This document shows positions 35,733-46,008 of a stretch of 64,000 nt of DNA, one piece after another. The notes under the pieces are model-generated. The model did no database searches and was not told the origin of the DNA. It was given only the letters and a program-made list of their open reading frames with translations. The stretch lies in assembly GCF_001509475.1 (NCBI RefSeq), contig NZ_LLZG01000165.1:1-64000 (forward strand), given 5' to 3'. The translations under genes and the position numbers were made by a program. The stretch is from Streptomyces regalis. Lineage in GTDB: Bacteria > Actinomycetota > Actinomycetes > Streptomycetales > Streptomycetaceae. Within the stretch, counting starts at the first letter, position 1. Each line of letters begins with the position of its first letter.

Positions 35733-36260
35733 TCACTCCGCCTTGAGCGCCTTCGCCATCTGCGTCAGCTGCTCGAACGACCCCGTGCCCGCCACCACGG
35801 TCGTCGCGCCCTTCTCCTGGTGCACGAGCGCGTCGTACCGGCCGCCCGTGTACCGCGTCCACGTCCGGTCGCCGATCTGCTCGGTCACCTCGGTCGCCCG
35901 CCCGCCCTGGGTGGCCTCCTCCAGGAACGTCACCGGCTTCTCGGTCGACTGCTCGACCTGCACGTACTCCCCGCCCGGGGTGTGAAAGCCGAGATGCCAG
36001 GCGTCGAAGTCGTCGCCCTTGAAGCGGACGGACGTCGCCTTCCAGGTGTCGGGCAGCCCCTGCGGCGCGACCACCGGGTAGGACGCGGCACGGCGGGCCG
36101 TGAGCAGCTCGACGCGGTAGTCGACCCGCGGGAGGTCGGGAGCGCCGTCCTCATGAGGGACGAAGAGATAGATGACTCCCGCCGCGAGCACGGTCACTCC
36201 CAGGGAGAGGACCATGTTCCGGACCGACTTCTGCTTCTGCTTGCCGTTCGAACCTGCCAC
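35733..36260 (-). CDS. DUF4245 membrane-anchored protein
   Basis: A 175-residue protein with a short basic N-terminus and one TM segment (VLSLGVTVLAAGVIYLFVP, about 17-35), followed by an extracellular domain with DYRVELLTARRAASYPVVAPQGLP, HLGFHTPGGEYVQVEQST and RYDALVHQEKGATTVVAGTGSFEQL. This is the DUF4245 family, conserved beside glpX in Streptomyces; function unknown. Divergent from glpX. Confidence 0.9.
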   Translation of the reverse strand: MAGSNGKQKQKSVRNMVLSLGVTVLAAGVIYLFVPHEDGAPDLPRVDYRVELLTARRAASYPVVAPQGLPDTWKATSVRFKGDDFDAWHLGFHTPGGEYVQVEQSTEKPVTFLEEATQGGRATEVTEQIGDRTWTRYTGGRYDALVHQEKGATTVVAGTGSFEQLTQMAKALKAE

Positions 36261-36388
36261 GCCCCCTATCGTCGCAGGTGCCCTGGCCTGCTCATCCGTG
36301 GGGCCCCCTGCTCATTCTGCGTGCCCGAGGATAGAGTCAGGTTCGTCACCCTCATCCGGCCGTCGTCGTATCAGAAAGGTGCGCCTCG

Positions 36389-37426
36389 ATGACCGAGAAT
36401 CATCATCATTTGCCGTCCGAGCTCGAAGTACCCAGCGAAGCCCCCGACCGCAACCTCGCCCTGGAACTGGTCCGCGTGACCGAAGCGGCGGCGATGGCCG
36501 CGGGCCGCTGGGTCGGGCGCGGCGACAAGAACGGCGCCGACGGCGCCGCCGTGCGCGCCATGCGGACCCTCGTCTCCACCGTGTCGATGAACGGCGTCGT
36601 CGTCATCGGTGAGGGCGAGAAGGACGAGGCGCCGATGCTCTTCAACGGGGAGCGTGTCGGCGACGGCACCGGGCCCGAGTGCGACATCGCCGTCGACCCG
36701 ATCGACGGGACCACCCTGACCGCCAAGGGCATGCCGAACGCCATCGCCGTGCTGGCCGCGGCCGACCGGGGATCCATGTTCGACCCGTCCGCCGTGTTCT
36801 ACATGGACAAGCTGGTCACCGGCCCCGAGGCCGCCGACTTCGTCGACATCGACGCGCCCGTGTCCGTGAACATCCGCCGGGTCGCGAAGGCGAAGCGGTC
36901 CACGCCGGAGGACGTCACCGTCGTCATCCTCGACCGGCCTCGCCACGAGGGCATCATCAAGGAGATCCGGGACGCGGGTGCGCGCATCAAGCTGATCTCC
37001 GACGGCGATGTCGCGGGGTCCATCTACGCGCTGCGCGAGGGCACCGGCGTCGACATGCTGCTCGGCATCGGCGGTACGCCGGAGGGGATCATCTCGGCGT
37101 GTGCCGTGAAGTGCCTCGGCGGGACCATCCAGGGCAAGCTGTGGCCGAAGAACGACGAGGAGCGGCAGCGGGCGATCGACGCCGGGCACGACCTCGACCG
37201 GGTGCTGCTCACCGATGACCTGGTCGCCGGGGACAACGTGTTCTTCGTCGCGACCGGGATCACCGACGGTGAGCTGCTGCGGGGCGTGCGGTATCGGTCG
37301 GAGACCGCGACCACCGACTCGATCGTGATGCGGTCGAAGTCGGGGACGGTGCGGAGGATCGACTCCGAGCACCGGTTGAGCAAGCTGCGGGCCTACAGCG
37401 CGATTGACTTCGACCGCGCGAAGTAG
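36389..37426 (+). CDS. glpX: Fructose-1,6-bisphosphatase class II
   Basis: A 345-residue cytosolic enzyme hydrolysing fructose-1,6-bisphosphate in gluconeogenesis. Metal-binding and catalytic signature [17 protein letters not shown] is present, with [14 protein letters not shown] upstream, the [10 protein letters not shown] and [20 protein letters not shown] motifs downstream, and [13 protein letters not shown] near the end. Complete. A terminator at 37563-37600 follows. Confidence 0.97.
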   Translation: MTENHHHLPSELEVPSEAPDRNLALELVRVTEAAAMAAGRWVGRGDKNGADGAAVRAMRTLVSTVSMNGVVVIGEGEKDEAPMLFNGERVGDGTGPECDIAVDPIDGTTLTAKGMPNAIAVLAAADRGSMFDPSAVFYMDKLVTGPEAADFVDIDAPVSVNIRRVAKAKRSTPEDVTVVILDRPRHEGIIKEIRDAGARIKLISDGDVAGSIYALREGTGVDMLLGIGGTPEGIISACAVKCLGGTIQGKLWPKNDEERQRAIDAGHDLDRVLLTDDLVAGDNVFFVATGITDGELLRGVRYRSETATTDSIVMRSKSGTVRRIDSEHRLSKLRAYSAIDFDRAK

Positions 37427-37562
37427 GGAGCACGTGCGCCTAGTAGCTCGGGAGTGCGGATTGTCGGCGACTGCGGGTGGTGTGTGGCTGGTCGCGCCCA
37501 CGCGGCAGAGCCGCATATCGACACAGCCCCGCGCCCCTTGGGTTGGCCCACTCCCCTGAGTC

Positions 37563-37600
37563 AAAAAGGGCGCCCCCGGTGCGGAGGGGGCGCCCTTTTT
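37563..37600. terminator. Bidirectional intrinsic terminator
   Basis: AAAAAGGGCGCCCCC pairs perfectly with GGGGGCGCCCTTTTT around an 8-nt loop; T and A tracts on both sides let it work for glpX and for the convergent WhiB-like gene. Confidence 0.92.
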
Positions 37601-37605
37601 GTTGC

Positions 37606-37983
37606 TCAGCCTGCCTGGGCTATGCGGTTCGCTGCCCTCGCCGCCTTTTTCAGTTCCATGTCGCGGCGGCGGCGCCTTGCCAGGACCACTCGGCGTTCTG
37701 CTGCGGTGAGGCCGCCCCAGACGCCGTACGGTTCGGGCTGGAGAAGAGCGTGTTCCCGGCACTCGACCATGACGGGACAGCGGGCGCAGACTCGCTTCGC
37801 CGCCTCCTCGCGGGAGAGGCGGGCCGCGGTGGGCTCCTTTGAGGGGGCGAAGAACAGGCCGGCCTCGTCGCGGCGGCACACGGCCTCTGTATGCCACGGG
37901 GCGTCTTGGTCCCTGTCTCGCACTGGCACCCGCTGGGCCGGAACGGCAGCGACCTGCAGGGACGAATGCGGCGGTTGCAGCAC
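37606..37983 (-). CDS. wblI: WhiB-family iron-sulfur regulator
   Basis: A 125-residue WhiB-like protein. The four cluster-binding Cys are C36, C66, C69 and C75 (VCRRDEAG, RVCARCPVMVEC), followed by the family GVWGG turn at 87-91 and a basic tail (ARRRRRDMELKKAARAANR) that contacts DNA. Such proteins bind a [4Fe-4S] cluster and partner with sigma factors. The name wblI is given from the conserved location next to glpX, from memory, and is less certain than the family. Confidence 0.9.
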   Translation of the reverse strand: MLQPPHSSLQVAAVPAQRVPVRDRDQDAPWHTEAVCRRDEAGLFFAPSKEPTAARLSREEAAKRVCARCPVMVECREHALLQPEPYGVWGGLTAAERRVVLARRRRRDMELKKAARAANRIAQAG

Positions 37984-38157
37984 GGTCTACTCCTGACGAC
38001 GGCTTCGCGAGCGAGAGACGATGCAGCAAGGTCTACCCGCTGTGCGCGCGCCTATGCAGTCAGTTCCGAAGCGCTGGATTTCGGGGGGTCCTGCGCGCCA
38101 CTGTGCGGCGACCGGGACGGCTGCGGAGCCGGGACGAAGACGTCGAATTCACAACCG

Positions 38158-38883
38158 TCAATGATCCAGATGCTTGCGCAAACTCCTGTCGACCTTGCGC
38201 TGCACGCGATCGAGAATGTCCGCGACGATCTTCCCCCGCTTCGGCCGGCCCTCGATGTTCCCGAGCACGGCCCAGCCGTCGACAAGGACGACCGGCGCCG
38301 CGGGATCCTCGGCATCGAGCGTGTCCACCTCGAAGTTGCCGAGGACACCGCCGCCCGTGCCGCGCAGCGAGACGTTCTCCGGGACGCGGACCTCGACATT
38401 GCCGAAGACCGAGATCGCCCGGACCACGACCTGCTGGTACTCGAAGAGCGCCTCGCTGAGGTCTATCTCCACGCTGCCGAAGATCGCGTATGCGTGGATA
38501 CGGCGGCCCGCGCGCCAGCGGCCCCTGCGGACCGCGCTGCTGAAGACCGCGACCACGGTGTCGTCGGGGTCGGCCGGGATGGCGCCGGGGGCGAGGCGGC
38601 CGGGGGCGGGCACATGGGGTGCGCGGCGCTCGCGGGCTGCGGGCAGGTCCCGTATGAAGACATCCAGTGCACCGACCGTCTTGGCCGCCAGCACGCCCTC
38701 GACGCGCTCGGCGTGCTCATCGGCGGTGAGGCGGCCCTCGGCCAGGGCGTCGCGCAGGATGTCGGCGATCCGGTCGCGATCGGCGTCGGAGGCGCGGAGC
38801 TCGGACGCATCGGACACGTCGGACACGTCGGACACGGCGGAGACGGTGGGCGCGGTGGGCGCGGGGCGCTTCTGAAGGTCCAC
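38158..38883 (-). CDS. DUF1707 / LiaF-like domain protein
   Basis: A 241-residue protein. After a VSDVSDVSD repeat (three TCGGACACG units in DNA) comes DUF1707 (ELRASDADRDRIADILRDALAEGRLTADEHAERVEGVLAAKT), common in actinobacterial envelope-linked proteins. The C-terminal half has the repetitive beta-helix pattern of the LiaF/DUF2154 family (AIFGSVEIDLSEAL, SVFGNVEVRVPENV, VLGNFEVDTL, AVLGNIEGRP). No TM segment. Probably a cell-envelope stress partner; function unproven. Confidence 0.85.
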   Translation of the reverse strand: MDLQKRPAPTAPTVSAVSDVSDVSDASELRASDADRDRIADILRDALAEGRLTADEHAERVEGVLAAKTVGALDVFIRDLPAARERRAPHVPAPGRLAPGAIPADPDDTVVAVFSSAVRRGRWRAGRRIHAYAIFGSVEIDLSEALFEYQQVVVRAISVFGNVEVRVPENVSLRGTGGGVLGNFEVDTLDAEDPAAPVVLVDGWAVLGNIEGRPKRGKIVADILDRVQRKVDRSLRKHLDH

Positions 38884-39035
38884 GGCAGCAGATTACCCAA
38901 ACACGATAGATCGCGATACCCCTGTGGATGACGAACTGAGCCTTACCTCACAAGCTTCCGGGCTTGGACAGGTTCTACGCTGATGGGGCCGCCAATGGAG
39001 GCGGCTGCCGTCTGCCGAGTGAGGAATGGGCTGAG

Positions 39036-40703
39036 ATGCCTGAGTTCGCGTACACCGATCTGCTCCCCATGGGAGAGGACACCACCCCGTACCGGCTGGT
39101 GACCGCCGAGGGTGTCTCCACCTTCGAGGCCGACGGGCGGACGTTCCTCAAGGTCGAGCCCGAGGCGCTGCGCAAGCTGGCCGAGGAGGCCATCCACGAC
39201 ATCCAGCACTATCTACGGCCTGCGCACCTGGCTCAGCTGCGGCGCATCATCGACGACGCCGAGGCGTCGAGCAACGACAAGTTCGTCGCCCTGGACCTGC
39301 TGAAGAACGCGAACATCGCGGCGGCGGGTGTCCTGCCGATGTGCCAGGACACCGGTACGGCGATCGTGATGGGCAAGCGCGGTCAGAACGTGCTGACCGA
39401 GGGCGGCGACGAGGCGGCGCTCAGCCGCGGCATCTACGACGCGTACCTGAACCTCAACCTGCGCTACTCGCAGATGGCTCCGCTCACCATGTGGGAGGAG
39501 AAGAACACCGGGTCGAACCTGCCCGCGCAGATCGAGCTGTACGCCACCGACGGCGGCGCCTACAAGTTCCTCTTCATGGCGAAGGGCGGCGGCTCGGCCA
39601 ACAAGTCGTTCCTCTACCAGGAGACGAAGGCCGTTCTGAACGAGGCCTCCATGATGAAGTTCCTGGAGGAGAAGATCCGTTCGCTGGGTACGGCCGCCTG
39701 TCCGCCGTACCACCTGGCGATCGTGGTGGGCGGTACGTCCGCCGAGTACGCGCTGAAGACCGCGAAGTACGCCTCCGCGCACTACCTGGACGAGATCCCG
39801 GCCGAGGGTTCGCCGCTCGGGCACGGCTTCCGGGACAAGGAGCTGGAGGAGAAGGTCTTCGAGCTGACGCAGAAGATCGGTATCGGGGCGCAGTTCGGCG
39901 GCAAGTACTTCTGCCACGACGTGCGGGTGGTGCGGCTGCCGCGGCACGGTGCCTCCTGCCCTGTCGCCATCGCCGTGTCCTGCTCCGCCGACCGCCAGGC
40001 CGTCGCGAAGATCACCGCAGAGGGCGTCTTCCTGGAGCAGCTGGAGACCGACCCGGCGCGGTTCCTGCCGGAGACGACCGACGAGCACCTGGAGTCGGAC
40101 GGGGACGTCGTCAAGATCGACCTGAACCAGCCGATGGACGCCATCCTCGCCGAGCTGACCAAGTACCCGGTCAAGACCCGGCTTTCACTCACCGGTCCGC
40201 TGGTCGTGGCCCGTGACATCGCGCACGCCAAGATCAAGGAGCGGCTGGACGCGGGCGAGGACATGCCGCAGTACCTGAAGGACCACCCGGTGTACTACGC
40301 GGGACCGGCGAAGACGCCGGAGGGCTACGCGTCCGGCTCCTTCGGTCCGACCACGGCCGGCCGCATGGACTCCTACGTCGAGCAGTTCCAGGCGGCGGGC
40401 GGCTCCAAGGTCATGCTGGCCAAGGGCAACCGCAGCAAGCAGGTCACCGACGCGTGCGGCACCCACGGCGGCTTCTACCTCGGCTCCATCGGCGGCCCCG
40501 CCGCCCGCCTCGCGCAGGACTGCATCAAGAAGGTCGAGGTCGTCGAGTACGAGGAGCTCGGCATGGAGGCCGTCTGGAAGATCGAGGTCGAGGACTTCCC
40601 GGCGTTCATCGTGGTCGACGACAAGGGCAACGACTTCTTCCAGGACCCGGCGCCGGCGCCGACGTTCACGTCGATTCCGGTGCGGGGGCCGGGGCTGGCG
40701 TAG
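39036..40703 (+). CDS. Fumarate hydratase class I
   Basis: A 555-residue, iron-sulfur dependent fumarase of the TCA cycle. I choose ATG 39036, preceded by GAGG (39020-39023); an in-frame ATG at 38964 lacks a site. The cluster Cys are in [32 protein letters not shown] and [19 protein letters not shown]; the C-terminal swivel domain has [44 protein letters not shown] and [22 protein letters not shown]. Complete. A class II fumarase gene follows in the same direction after a WD40 pseudogene; having both is usual in Streptomyces. Confidence 0.96.
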   Translation: MPEFAYTDLLPMGEDTTPYRLVTAEGVSTFEADGRTFLKVEPEALRKLAEEAIHDIQHYLRPAHLAQLRRIIDDAEASSNDKFVALDLLKNANIAAAGVLPMCQDTGTAIVMGKRGQNVLTEGGDEAALSRGIYDAYLNLNLRYSQMAPLTMWEEKNTGSNLPAQIELYATDGGAYKFLFMAKGGGSANKSFLYQETKAVLNEASMMKFLEEKIRSLGTAACPPYHLAIVVGGTSAEYALKTAKYASAHYLDEIPAEGSPLGHGFRDKELEEKVFELTQKIGIGAQFGGKYFCHDVRVVRLPRHGASCPVAIAVSCSADRQAVAKITAEGVFLEQLETDPARFLPETTDEHLESDGDVVKIDLNQPMDAILAELTKYPVKTRLSLTGPLVVARDIAHAKIKERLDAGEDMPQYLKDHPVYYAGPAKTPEGYASGSFGPTTAGRMDSYVEQFQAAGGSKVMLAKGNRSKQVTDACGTHGGFYLGSIGGPAARLAQDCIKKVEVVEYEELGMEAVWKIEVEDFPAFIVVDDKGNDFFQDPAPAPTFTSIPVRGPGLA

Positions 40704-40730
40704 TGGCTCGGGTGCGGCGGGGACGGATCT

Positions 40731-40870
40731 CGCCCCCGCCGCCCCTACCCGTCCCATCCTGAAGGGGCTCCGCCCCTTCTACCCCGCCAGGGGGCTTTGC
40801 CCCCTGGACCCCCATCGGCCTGAACGGCCTCGTCCTCAAACTCCCCCAGAGGGGGCACCCCCAGACGGGC
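40731..40870. repeat. Streptomyces intergenic palindromic repeat, copy b
   Basis: The first 75 bp nearly match 33238-33313, with hairpins GAAGGGGCTCCGCCCCTTC and CCAGGGGGCTTTGCCCCCTGG; a third arm (CCCCCAGAGGGGGCACCCC) follows. It may also terminate the class I fumarase transcript. Confidence 0.8.
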
Positions 40871-40917
40871 TGAAATGCACGGACCGGCGTGAAGACGTCA
40901 GCGGCGGCACCGGGCCG

Positions 40918-41256
40918 GGCAGCACCCGGTCGAGGCTGCTCCGGCTGTGGGACCTGTCCCGGTCACGAGCAGCGTCGGTTTCTCCCCCGACGGCGCCATG
41001 CTCCCCGCCGGGAACGCCATCGGCCAGGTCCGGCTGGGGGACGTCTCCGATCCGGTCCGCGCCGGCGCTGGTCCACAGCCCACGCGGCGGCCACCTCGTC
41101 ACCGGCGGCGCGGACGGAACCGTACGCCTGTGGCAGACCGACACCGCCCGTGCCCGGACGATGCTGTGCGCCTCGACCCGGCACGCCATGGACCCGGCCC
41201 GCTGGAAGGAGTACGTGTCACCGGACCTGGCGTACGAACCGCCCTGCGAGGGATGA
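40918..41256 (+). pseudogene. WD40-repeat protein remnant
   Basis: In two or three frames one reads the end of a Streptomyces WD40 protein: RLWDLSR, SVGFSPDGAMLPAGNAIGQVRLGDVSDP, LVTGGADGTVRLWQTDT and the typical closing segment ARWKEYVSPDLAYEPPCEG with a stop. At least two frameshifts separate the pieces and the 5' part is gone. It is the only coding trace in the 622-bp gap between the fumarase genes. Confidence 0.75.
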
Positions 41257-41325
41257 CGGCCTGCGCGATCCTGAAACGGGAATAGGCCCCACGGGCCACG
41301 CGCTCTCCCCCGTGGAGGTACCACA

Positions 41326-42735
41326 ATGACGACGACTGCCGACGACGCCGGCCAGGGCTACCGCATCGAGCACGACTCCATGGGCGAGGTCCGCGTCCCC
41401 GCCGACGCCAAGTGGCGGGCCCAGACCCAGCGTGCCGTCGAGAACTTCCCCATCTCCGGCCAGCGCATCGAGCGCGCCCACATCGAGGCCCTCGCCCGGA
41501 TCAAGGGCGCCGCCGCGAAGGTGAACGCGCGGCTCGGGGTGCTCGACAAGGACATCGCCGAGGCCATCCAGGAGGCCTCGCACGAGGTCGCCGAGGGGCG
41601 GTGGGACGAGCACTTTCCCATCGACGTGTTCCAGACCGGGTCCGGGACCTCGTCCAACATGAACACCAACGAGGTCATCGCCACCCTCGCGACCGAGCGG
41701 CTCGGGCGGGACGTACATCCGAATGATCACGTCAACGCCTCGCAGTCCTCCAACGACGTCTTCCCGTCCTCCATCCACATCGCCGCCACCGCCGCCGTCA
41801 CCCGTGACCTCGTCCCGGCCCTCGAGCACCTCGCCGGGTCCCTGGAGCGCAAGGCCGAGGAGTTCGCCGATGTCGTGAAGTCGGGGCGGACCCATCTCAT
41901 GGACGCCACGCCCGTGACGCTGGGTCAGGAGTTCGGTGGCTACGCCGCCCAAGTGCGGTACGGCGTCGAGCGGCTCCACGCCTCCCTGCCCCGCCTCGCC
42001 GAACTTCCCCTCGGCGGTACGGCCGTGGGGACTGGTATCAACACCCCGCCCGGGTTCTCCGCCGCCGTCATCGAGGAGGTCGCCCGCACCACCGGGCTGC
42101 CCCTCACCGAGGCCCGCGACCACTTCGAGGCGCAGGGTGCCCGGGACGGGATCGTGGAGACCAGCGGGCAGCTCAGGACCATCGCGGTCGGGCTGACGAA
42201 GATCGCCAACGACCTGCGGTGGATGTCGTCGGGGCCGCGCACCGGGCTCGCGGAGATCTCCCTGCCCGACCTCCAGCCGGGGTCCTCGATCATGCCCGGC
42301 AAGGTCAATCCGGTCATTCCGGAGGCCGTCCTCATGGTCGCCGCGCAGGTCGTCGGCAACGACGCCACCGTGGCCACCGCCGGAGCCGCCGGCAACTTCG
42401 AGCTGAATGTGATGCTGCCGGTCATCGCGAAGAATGTTCTGGAATCCATCCGGTTGCTGGCCAATGCCTCCCGACTGCTGGCCGACCGGACCGTCGACGG
42501 CATCGTCGCCCATCGCGAACGCGCCCTGGAATACGCCGAGTCGTCACCCTCCGTGGTCACGCCGCTCAACAAGTACATTGGATACGAGGAGGCCGCCAAG
42601 GTCGCCAAGAAGGCGCTCGCCGAGCGGCGGACGATCCGCCAGGTCGTCCTGGAGAGCGGGTACGTGGAGCGCGGCGACCTCACCGTCGAGCAGCTCGACG
42701 AGGCCCTCGATGTCCTGCGGATGACACGGCCGTAA
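41326..42735 (+). CDS. fumC: Fumarate hydratase class II
   Basis: A 469-residue aspartase/fumarase-superfamily enzyme. GGAGG (41314-41318) precedes ATG 41326. N-terminal [29 protein letters not shown], the [14 protein letters not shown] and [15 protein letters not shown] substrate motifs, [16 protein letters not shown] and the catalytic signature [15 protein letters not shown] are all present. Complete and heat-stable type by family. Upstream is the class I enzyme. Confidence 0.97.
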   Translation: MTTTADDAGQGYRIEHDSMGEVRVPADAKWRAQTQRAVENFPISGQRIERAHIEALARIKGAAAKVNARLGVLDKDIAEAIQEASHEVAEGRWDEHFPIDVFQTGSGTSSNMNTNEVIATLATERLGRDVHPNDHVNASQSSNDVFPSSIHIAATAAVTRDLVPALEHLAGSLERKAEEFADVVKSGRTHLMDATPVTLGQEFGGYAAQVRYGVERLHASLPRLAELPLGGTAVGTGINTPPGFSAAVIEEVARTTGLPLTEARDHFEAQGARDGIVETSGQLRTIAVGLTKIANDLRWMSSGPRTGLAEISLPDLQPGSSIMPGKVNPVIPEAVLMVAAQVVGNDATVATAGAAGNFELNVMLPVIAKNVLESIRLLANASRLLADRTVDGIVAHRERALEYAESSPSVVTPLNKYIGYEEAAKVAKKALAERRTIRQVVLESGYVERGDLTVEQLDEALDVLRMTRP

Positions 42736-42807
42736 CCAACGATCACCGCGGTGTGAACCGTGACGCGCGCCGCAGCGTCGTATGCCTGTGGCACCTAATA
42801 TCTGTGC

Positions 42808-43503
42808 ATGGCGGACGGTGGAGCGGTGACGACGGAAGTGGAAGCGGGCGGATCGACGGCCTTCTGGGCGCCCGGCACGCAGATCCTGTGGCGGTACCGG
42901 GAGAACGCCGGGCCTCGCTTCCACATTGCGCGTCCCGTCACCGTCGTACGGGACGACGCCGAGGTCCTCGCCGTGTGGCTGGCTCCGGGGACCGAGTGCG
43001 TCAAACCCGTGCTGGCGGACGGGACCTCCGTGCACATGGAACCGCTCGAGACGCGGTACACCAAGCCGCGCACCGTCCAGCGCGACCGGTGGTTCGGGAC
43101 CGGGGTGCTGAAGCTCGCGCGGCCCGGTGAGCCGTGGTCGGTGTGGCTGTTCTGGGAGCCGGGGTGGCGGTTCAAGAACTGGTACGTGAACCTTGAGGAG
43201 CCGCTGGCCCGTTGGGCGGGCGGGGTGGACTCCGAGGACCACTTTCTCGACATCTCCGTGCACCCGGACCGCAGTTGGCACTGGCGGGACGAGGACGAGT
43301 TCGCGCAGGCCCAGCGGGACGGGCTGATGGACGACCGGCTCGCCGCACAGGTGCGGGAGGCGGGGCGCGAGGCGGTGGAGGTGATCCGCGCCTGGGGGCC
43401 GCCTTTCTCGGACGGCTGGCAGCACTGGCGCCCGGATCCCGCCTGGGCTGTACCTTCTTTGCCTGAGGACTGGGATCGCACGCCCGCGCACCTGTCCTCA
43501 TGA
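42808..43503 (+). CDS. DUF402 domain protein
   Basis: A 231-residue soluble protein. The DUF402 part has ILWRYRENAGPRFHIARPVTVVRDDAEVLAVWLAPGTE, then WSVWLFWEPGWRFKNWYVNLEEPLARW, DHFLDISVHPDRSWHWRDEDEFAQAQRDGLM. Related proteins include nucleoside di-/triphosphate phosphatases (Ntdp) but the Streptomyces members are longer and unassigned. Conserved between fumC and the SpoIIE-type phosphatase gene. Confidence 0.9.
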   Translation: MADGGAVTTEVEAGGSTAFWAPGTQILWRYRENAGPRFHIARPVTVVRDDAEVLAVWLAPGTECVKPVLADGTSVHMEPLETRYTKPRTVQRDRWFGTGVLKLARPGEPWSVWLFWEPGWRFKNWYVNLEEPLARWAGGVDSEDHFLDISVHPDRSWHWRDEDEFAQAQRDGLMDDRLAAQVREAGREAVEVIRAWGPPFSDGWQHWRPDPAWAVPSLPEDWDRTPAHLSS

Positions 43504-43786
43504 GACCCTTGATGCGCCCCCGGGCAACAAACGTAGGATCGTCCTCCGCAAGGGCGCGCAGGGACAACTACCGGATTGCGCGCCGGGCTTGACCGATCGT
43601 CACCGAGGGGCGGCAGGACGTGAGCGAGGGTTACCAGGGCAACGCCGCCAGGGCCGGTGCTTTCGACGCCGGCTCTGGGGGCAGACGGTCCACCGGCGGC
43701 ACAGGAACTGCCTCCGGTCACGCGGTAATTCCGTTCCTGGGGCACCTATTGCGGGTATCGGAGTTTCGGCGGGACGAACTGCACGC

Positions 43787-45949
43787 ATGGCGCGCAGCCC
43801 CGGACGGATGGATTCGAAAGGCGTGACGGAGCAGCCGACTTCCTTCGAACGCCCCGAGACGGGCGTGGACCCCGCGGAGCCCCGCGGGGCGCTCGTGCGT
43901 ACCTCGACACCGTCCACGGCCCACTCCACGCCGCCGCACACCCCTGGCGGCGGCGCCGGCGCGGGCACCGTCTTACCCGCGCAGGCGCGCACCGGAGAGA
44001 CCCCCTCCACGCCGGGCACCACCGCACCGTCCGGCCCGAGCAAGGAGCCCTCAGACATCGCCGGCAACGGCCCCGAGCACTCGCAGCCCTCCGTCGCCGC
44101 CGAGCCAGACACACACCGGCCGCGGCCCGTCCCGGAGGCCATACCGCCCCAGCCCGGCACCGAGCAGCCGCCCTCGTCCGCCGAGCGGCGCACCGGGCAA
44201 GGGCTGCCGTCCGGGCGGCCCACCCCCATGCGCCGGGACGGGGACCGACTGCGCTTCGTGGGCGCCGCCACGCGGCGGATCGCCCGCGGCATCGACCTGG
44301 ACGAGATCGTGATGGGGCTGTGCCGGGCGACCGTGCCGACCTTCTCCGACGCGATCCTCGTCTATCTGCGCGACCCGCTGCCGGTCGGCGACGAACGGCC
44401 CACAGGGCCCGTCGTGCTGCGGCTGCGCCGCACCGACCGGATCCCGGAGGAGCGGGACACCGAGGGCGGCTTCCTGGCCGCGGGGGCGCAGCAGCCCGAG
44501 CCGACCGAGCTGTCCGAGCTGTCCGCCCTCACCGCAGAACTGTGCGAGGTGCGGCCCGGCGGTGCGCTCGCCGAGGTGCTGCGCGGCGTACGTCCCGTCT
44601 TCGCCGACGCGCCCGCCGCCCGCGCCGCCCTGCCCGAACTCCTCGGCGACGACGGCGAGTTGATCATCCCCGACGGCCAGCGCGCGATCCTCGCCCCGCT
44701 GCGCGGCCGGCGCCGTGTCATCGGCGCCGCGGTCTTCCTGCGCCGCCCGGAGCGGATCGCCTTCGAGCCCGACGACCTCCTCGTCGCCGCCCAGCTCGCC
44801 ACGCACAGCGCGCTCGGCATCGACAAGGCGGTGCTGTACGGCCGTGAGGCGTACATCGCCGACGAGCTCCAGCGCACCATGCTGCCGGAGACGCTGCCGC
44901 GCCCGACCGGCGTGCGGCTGGCGTCCCGCTATCTCCCGGCGGCCGAGACGGCCCGGGTGGGCGGCGACTGGTACGACGCGATCCCGCTGCCGGGCAGCCG
45001 CGTGGCACTGGTCGTCGGTGACGTCATGGGCCACTCCATGACGTCGGCCGCGATCATGGGCCAGCTGCGGACGACCGCGCAGACCCTGGCCGGGCTCGAC
45101 CTGCCGCCGCAGGAGGTCCTGCACCACCTCGACGAGCAGGCCCAGCGGCTCGGCACCGACCGCATGGCGACCTGCCTGTACGCCGTCTACGACCCGGTAT
45201 CGCACCGCATCACCATCGCCAACGCCGGCCACCCGCCGCCCGTCCTGCTGCACCTGGGCGGCCGCGCGGAGGTGCTGCGTGTTCCGGCGGGCGCGCCGAT
45301 CGGCGTGGGCGGCGTCGACTTCGAGGCCGTGGAGCTCGACGCACCGGCCGGGGCGACGCTGCTGCTGTACACCGACGGCCTGGTCGAGTCGCGCCTGCGC
45401 GATGTGTGGACCGGCATAGAGCAGCTTCGCGAGAAGCTCGCCGCGACCGCACAGCTCACCGGACCCGATCATCCGCCGCCCCTGGAAGCCCTGTGCGACG
45501 AGGTGCTGGACATGCTCGGGCCGGGCGACCGGGACGACGACATCGCGCTGCTCGCCGCCCGCTTCGACGGGATCGCGCCGAGCGACGTGGCGTACTGGTT
45601 CCTGGAGCCGGAGGACGCGGCACCGGGTCGTGCCCGGCGGCTGGCCCGGCGGGCGCTGACCCGCTGGGGCCTCGAAGAACTGACCGACTCGGTCGAGCTG
45701 CTGGTCAGCGAGGTCGTCACGAACGCGGTGCGGTACGCCTCGCGGCCGGTGACGTTGCGGTTGCTGCGCACCGACGTGCTGCGCTGTGAGGTCGGGGACG
45801 ACGTGCCCCAGCTGCCGCGCCTGCGCCAGGCCCGGGCCACGGACGAGGGCGGGCGCGGGCTGTACCTGGTCAATCGGCTGGCCCGGCGGTGGGGGGCGAC
45901 ACGGCTCAGTACCGGGAAGGTCGTCTGGTTCGAGTTGAACCGGAGCTGA
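43787..45949 (+). CDS. GAF, SpoIIE phosphatase and HATPase multidomain regulator
   Basis: I take ATG 43787 (ARSPGRMDSKGVTEQ...); a second in-frame ATG is at 43808 and a longer frame upstream reads like non-coding sequence. A Pro-rich unstructured region of about 140 residues precedes a GAF-like domain (ILVYLRDPLPVGDERPTGPVV...LAPLRGRRRVIGAAVFLR), a PP2C/SpoIIE phosphatase (GGDWYDAIPLPGSRVALVVGDVMGHSM, LLYTDGLVE, DRDDDIALLAAR) and an anti-sigma-type HATPase (ELLVSEVVTNAVRYA, GRGLYLVNRLARRWG). Such proteins dephosphorylate anti-sigma-factor antagonists and may also bind them. 720 residues. Strong terminator follows. Confidence 0.93.
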   Translation: MARSPGRMDSKGVTEQPTSFERPETGVDPAEPRGALVRTSTPSTAHSTPPHTPGGGAGAGTVLPAQARTGETPSTPGTTAPSGPSKEPSDIAGNGPEHSQPSVAAEPDTHRPRPVPEAIPPQPGTEQPPSSAERRTGQGLPSGRPTPMRRDGDRLRFVGAATRRIARGIDLDEIVMGLCRATVPTFSDAILVYLRDPLPVGDERPTGPVVLRLRRTDRIPEERDTEGGFLAAGAQQPEPTELSELSALTAELCEVRPGGALAEVLRGVRPVFADAPAARAALPELLGDDGELIIPDGQRAILAPLRGRRRVIGAAVFLRRPERIAFEPDDLLVAAQLATHSALGIDKAVLYGREAYIADELQRTMLPETLPRPTGVRLASRYLPAAETARVGGDWYDAIPLPGSRVALVVGDVMGHSMTSAAIMGQLRTTAQTLAGLDLPPQEVLHHLDEQAQRLGTDRMATCLYAVYDPVSHRITIANAGHPPPVLLHLGGRAEVLRVPAGAPIGVGGVDFEAVELDAPAGATLLLYTDGLVESRLRDVWTGIEQLREKLAATAQLTGPDHPPPLEALCDEVLDMLGPGDRDDDIALLAARFDGIAPSDVAYWFLEPEDAAPGRARRLARRALTRWGLEELTDSVELLVSEVVTNAVRYASRPVTLRLLRTDVLRCEVGDDVPQLPRLRQARATDEGGRGLYLVNRLARRWGATRLSTGKVVWFELNRS

Positions 45950-45965
45950 AAGTCTGAAATTCGCA

Positions 45966-46006
45966 ACGAGAAGGGCGCCCGGCGTGATGCCGGGCGCCCT
46001 TCTCGT
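45966..46006. terminator. Bidirectional terminator
   Basis: An 18-bp perfect stem, ACGAGAAGGGCGCCCGGC with its complement GCCGGGCGCCCTTCTCGT, and a 5-nt loop, between the convergent phosphatase and penicillin-binding protein genes. Confidence 0.92.
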
Positions 46007-46008
46007 CG

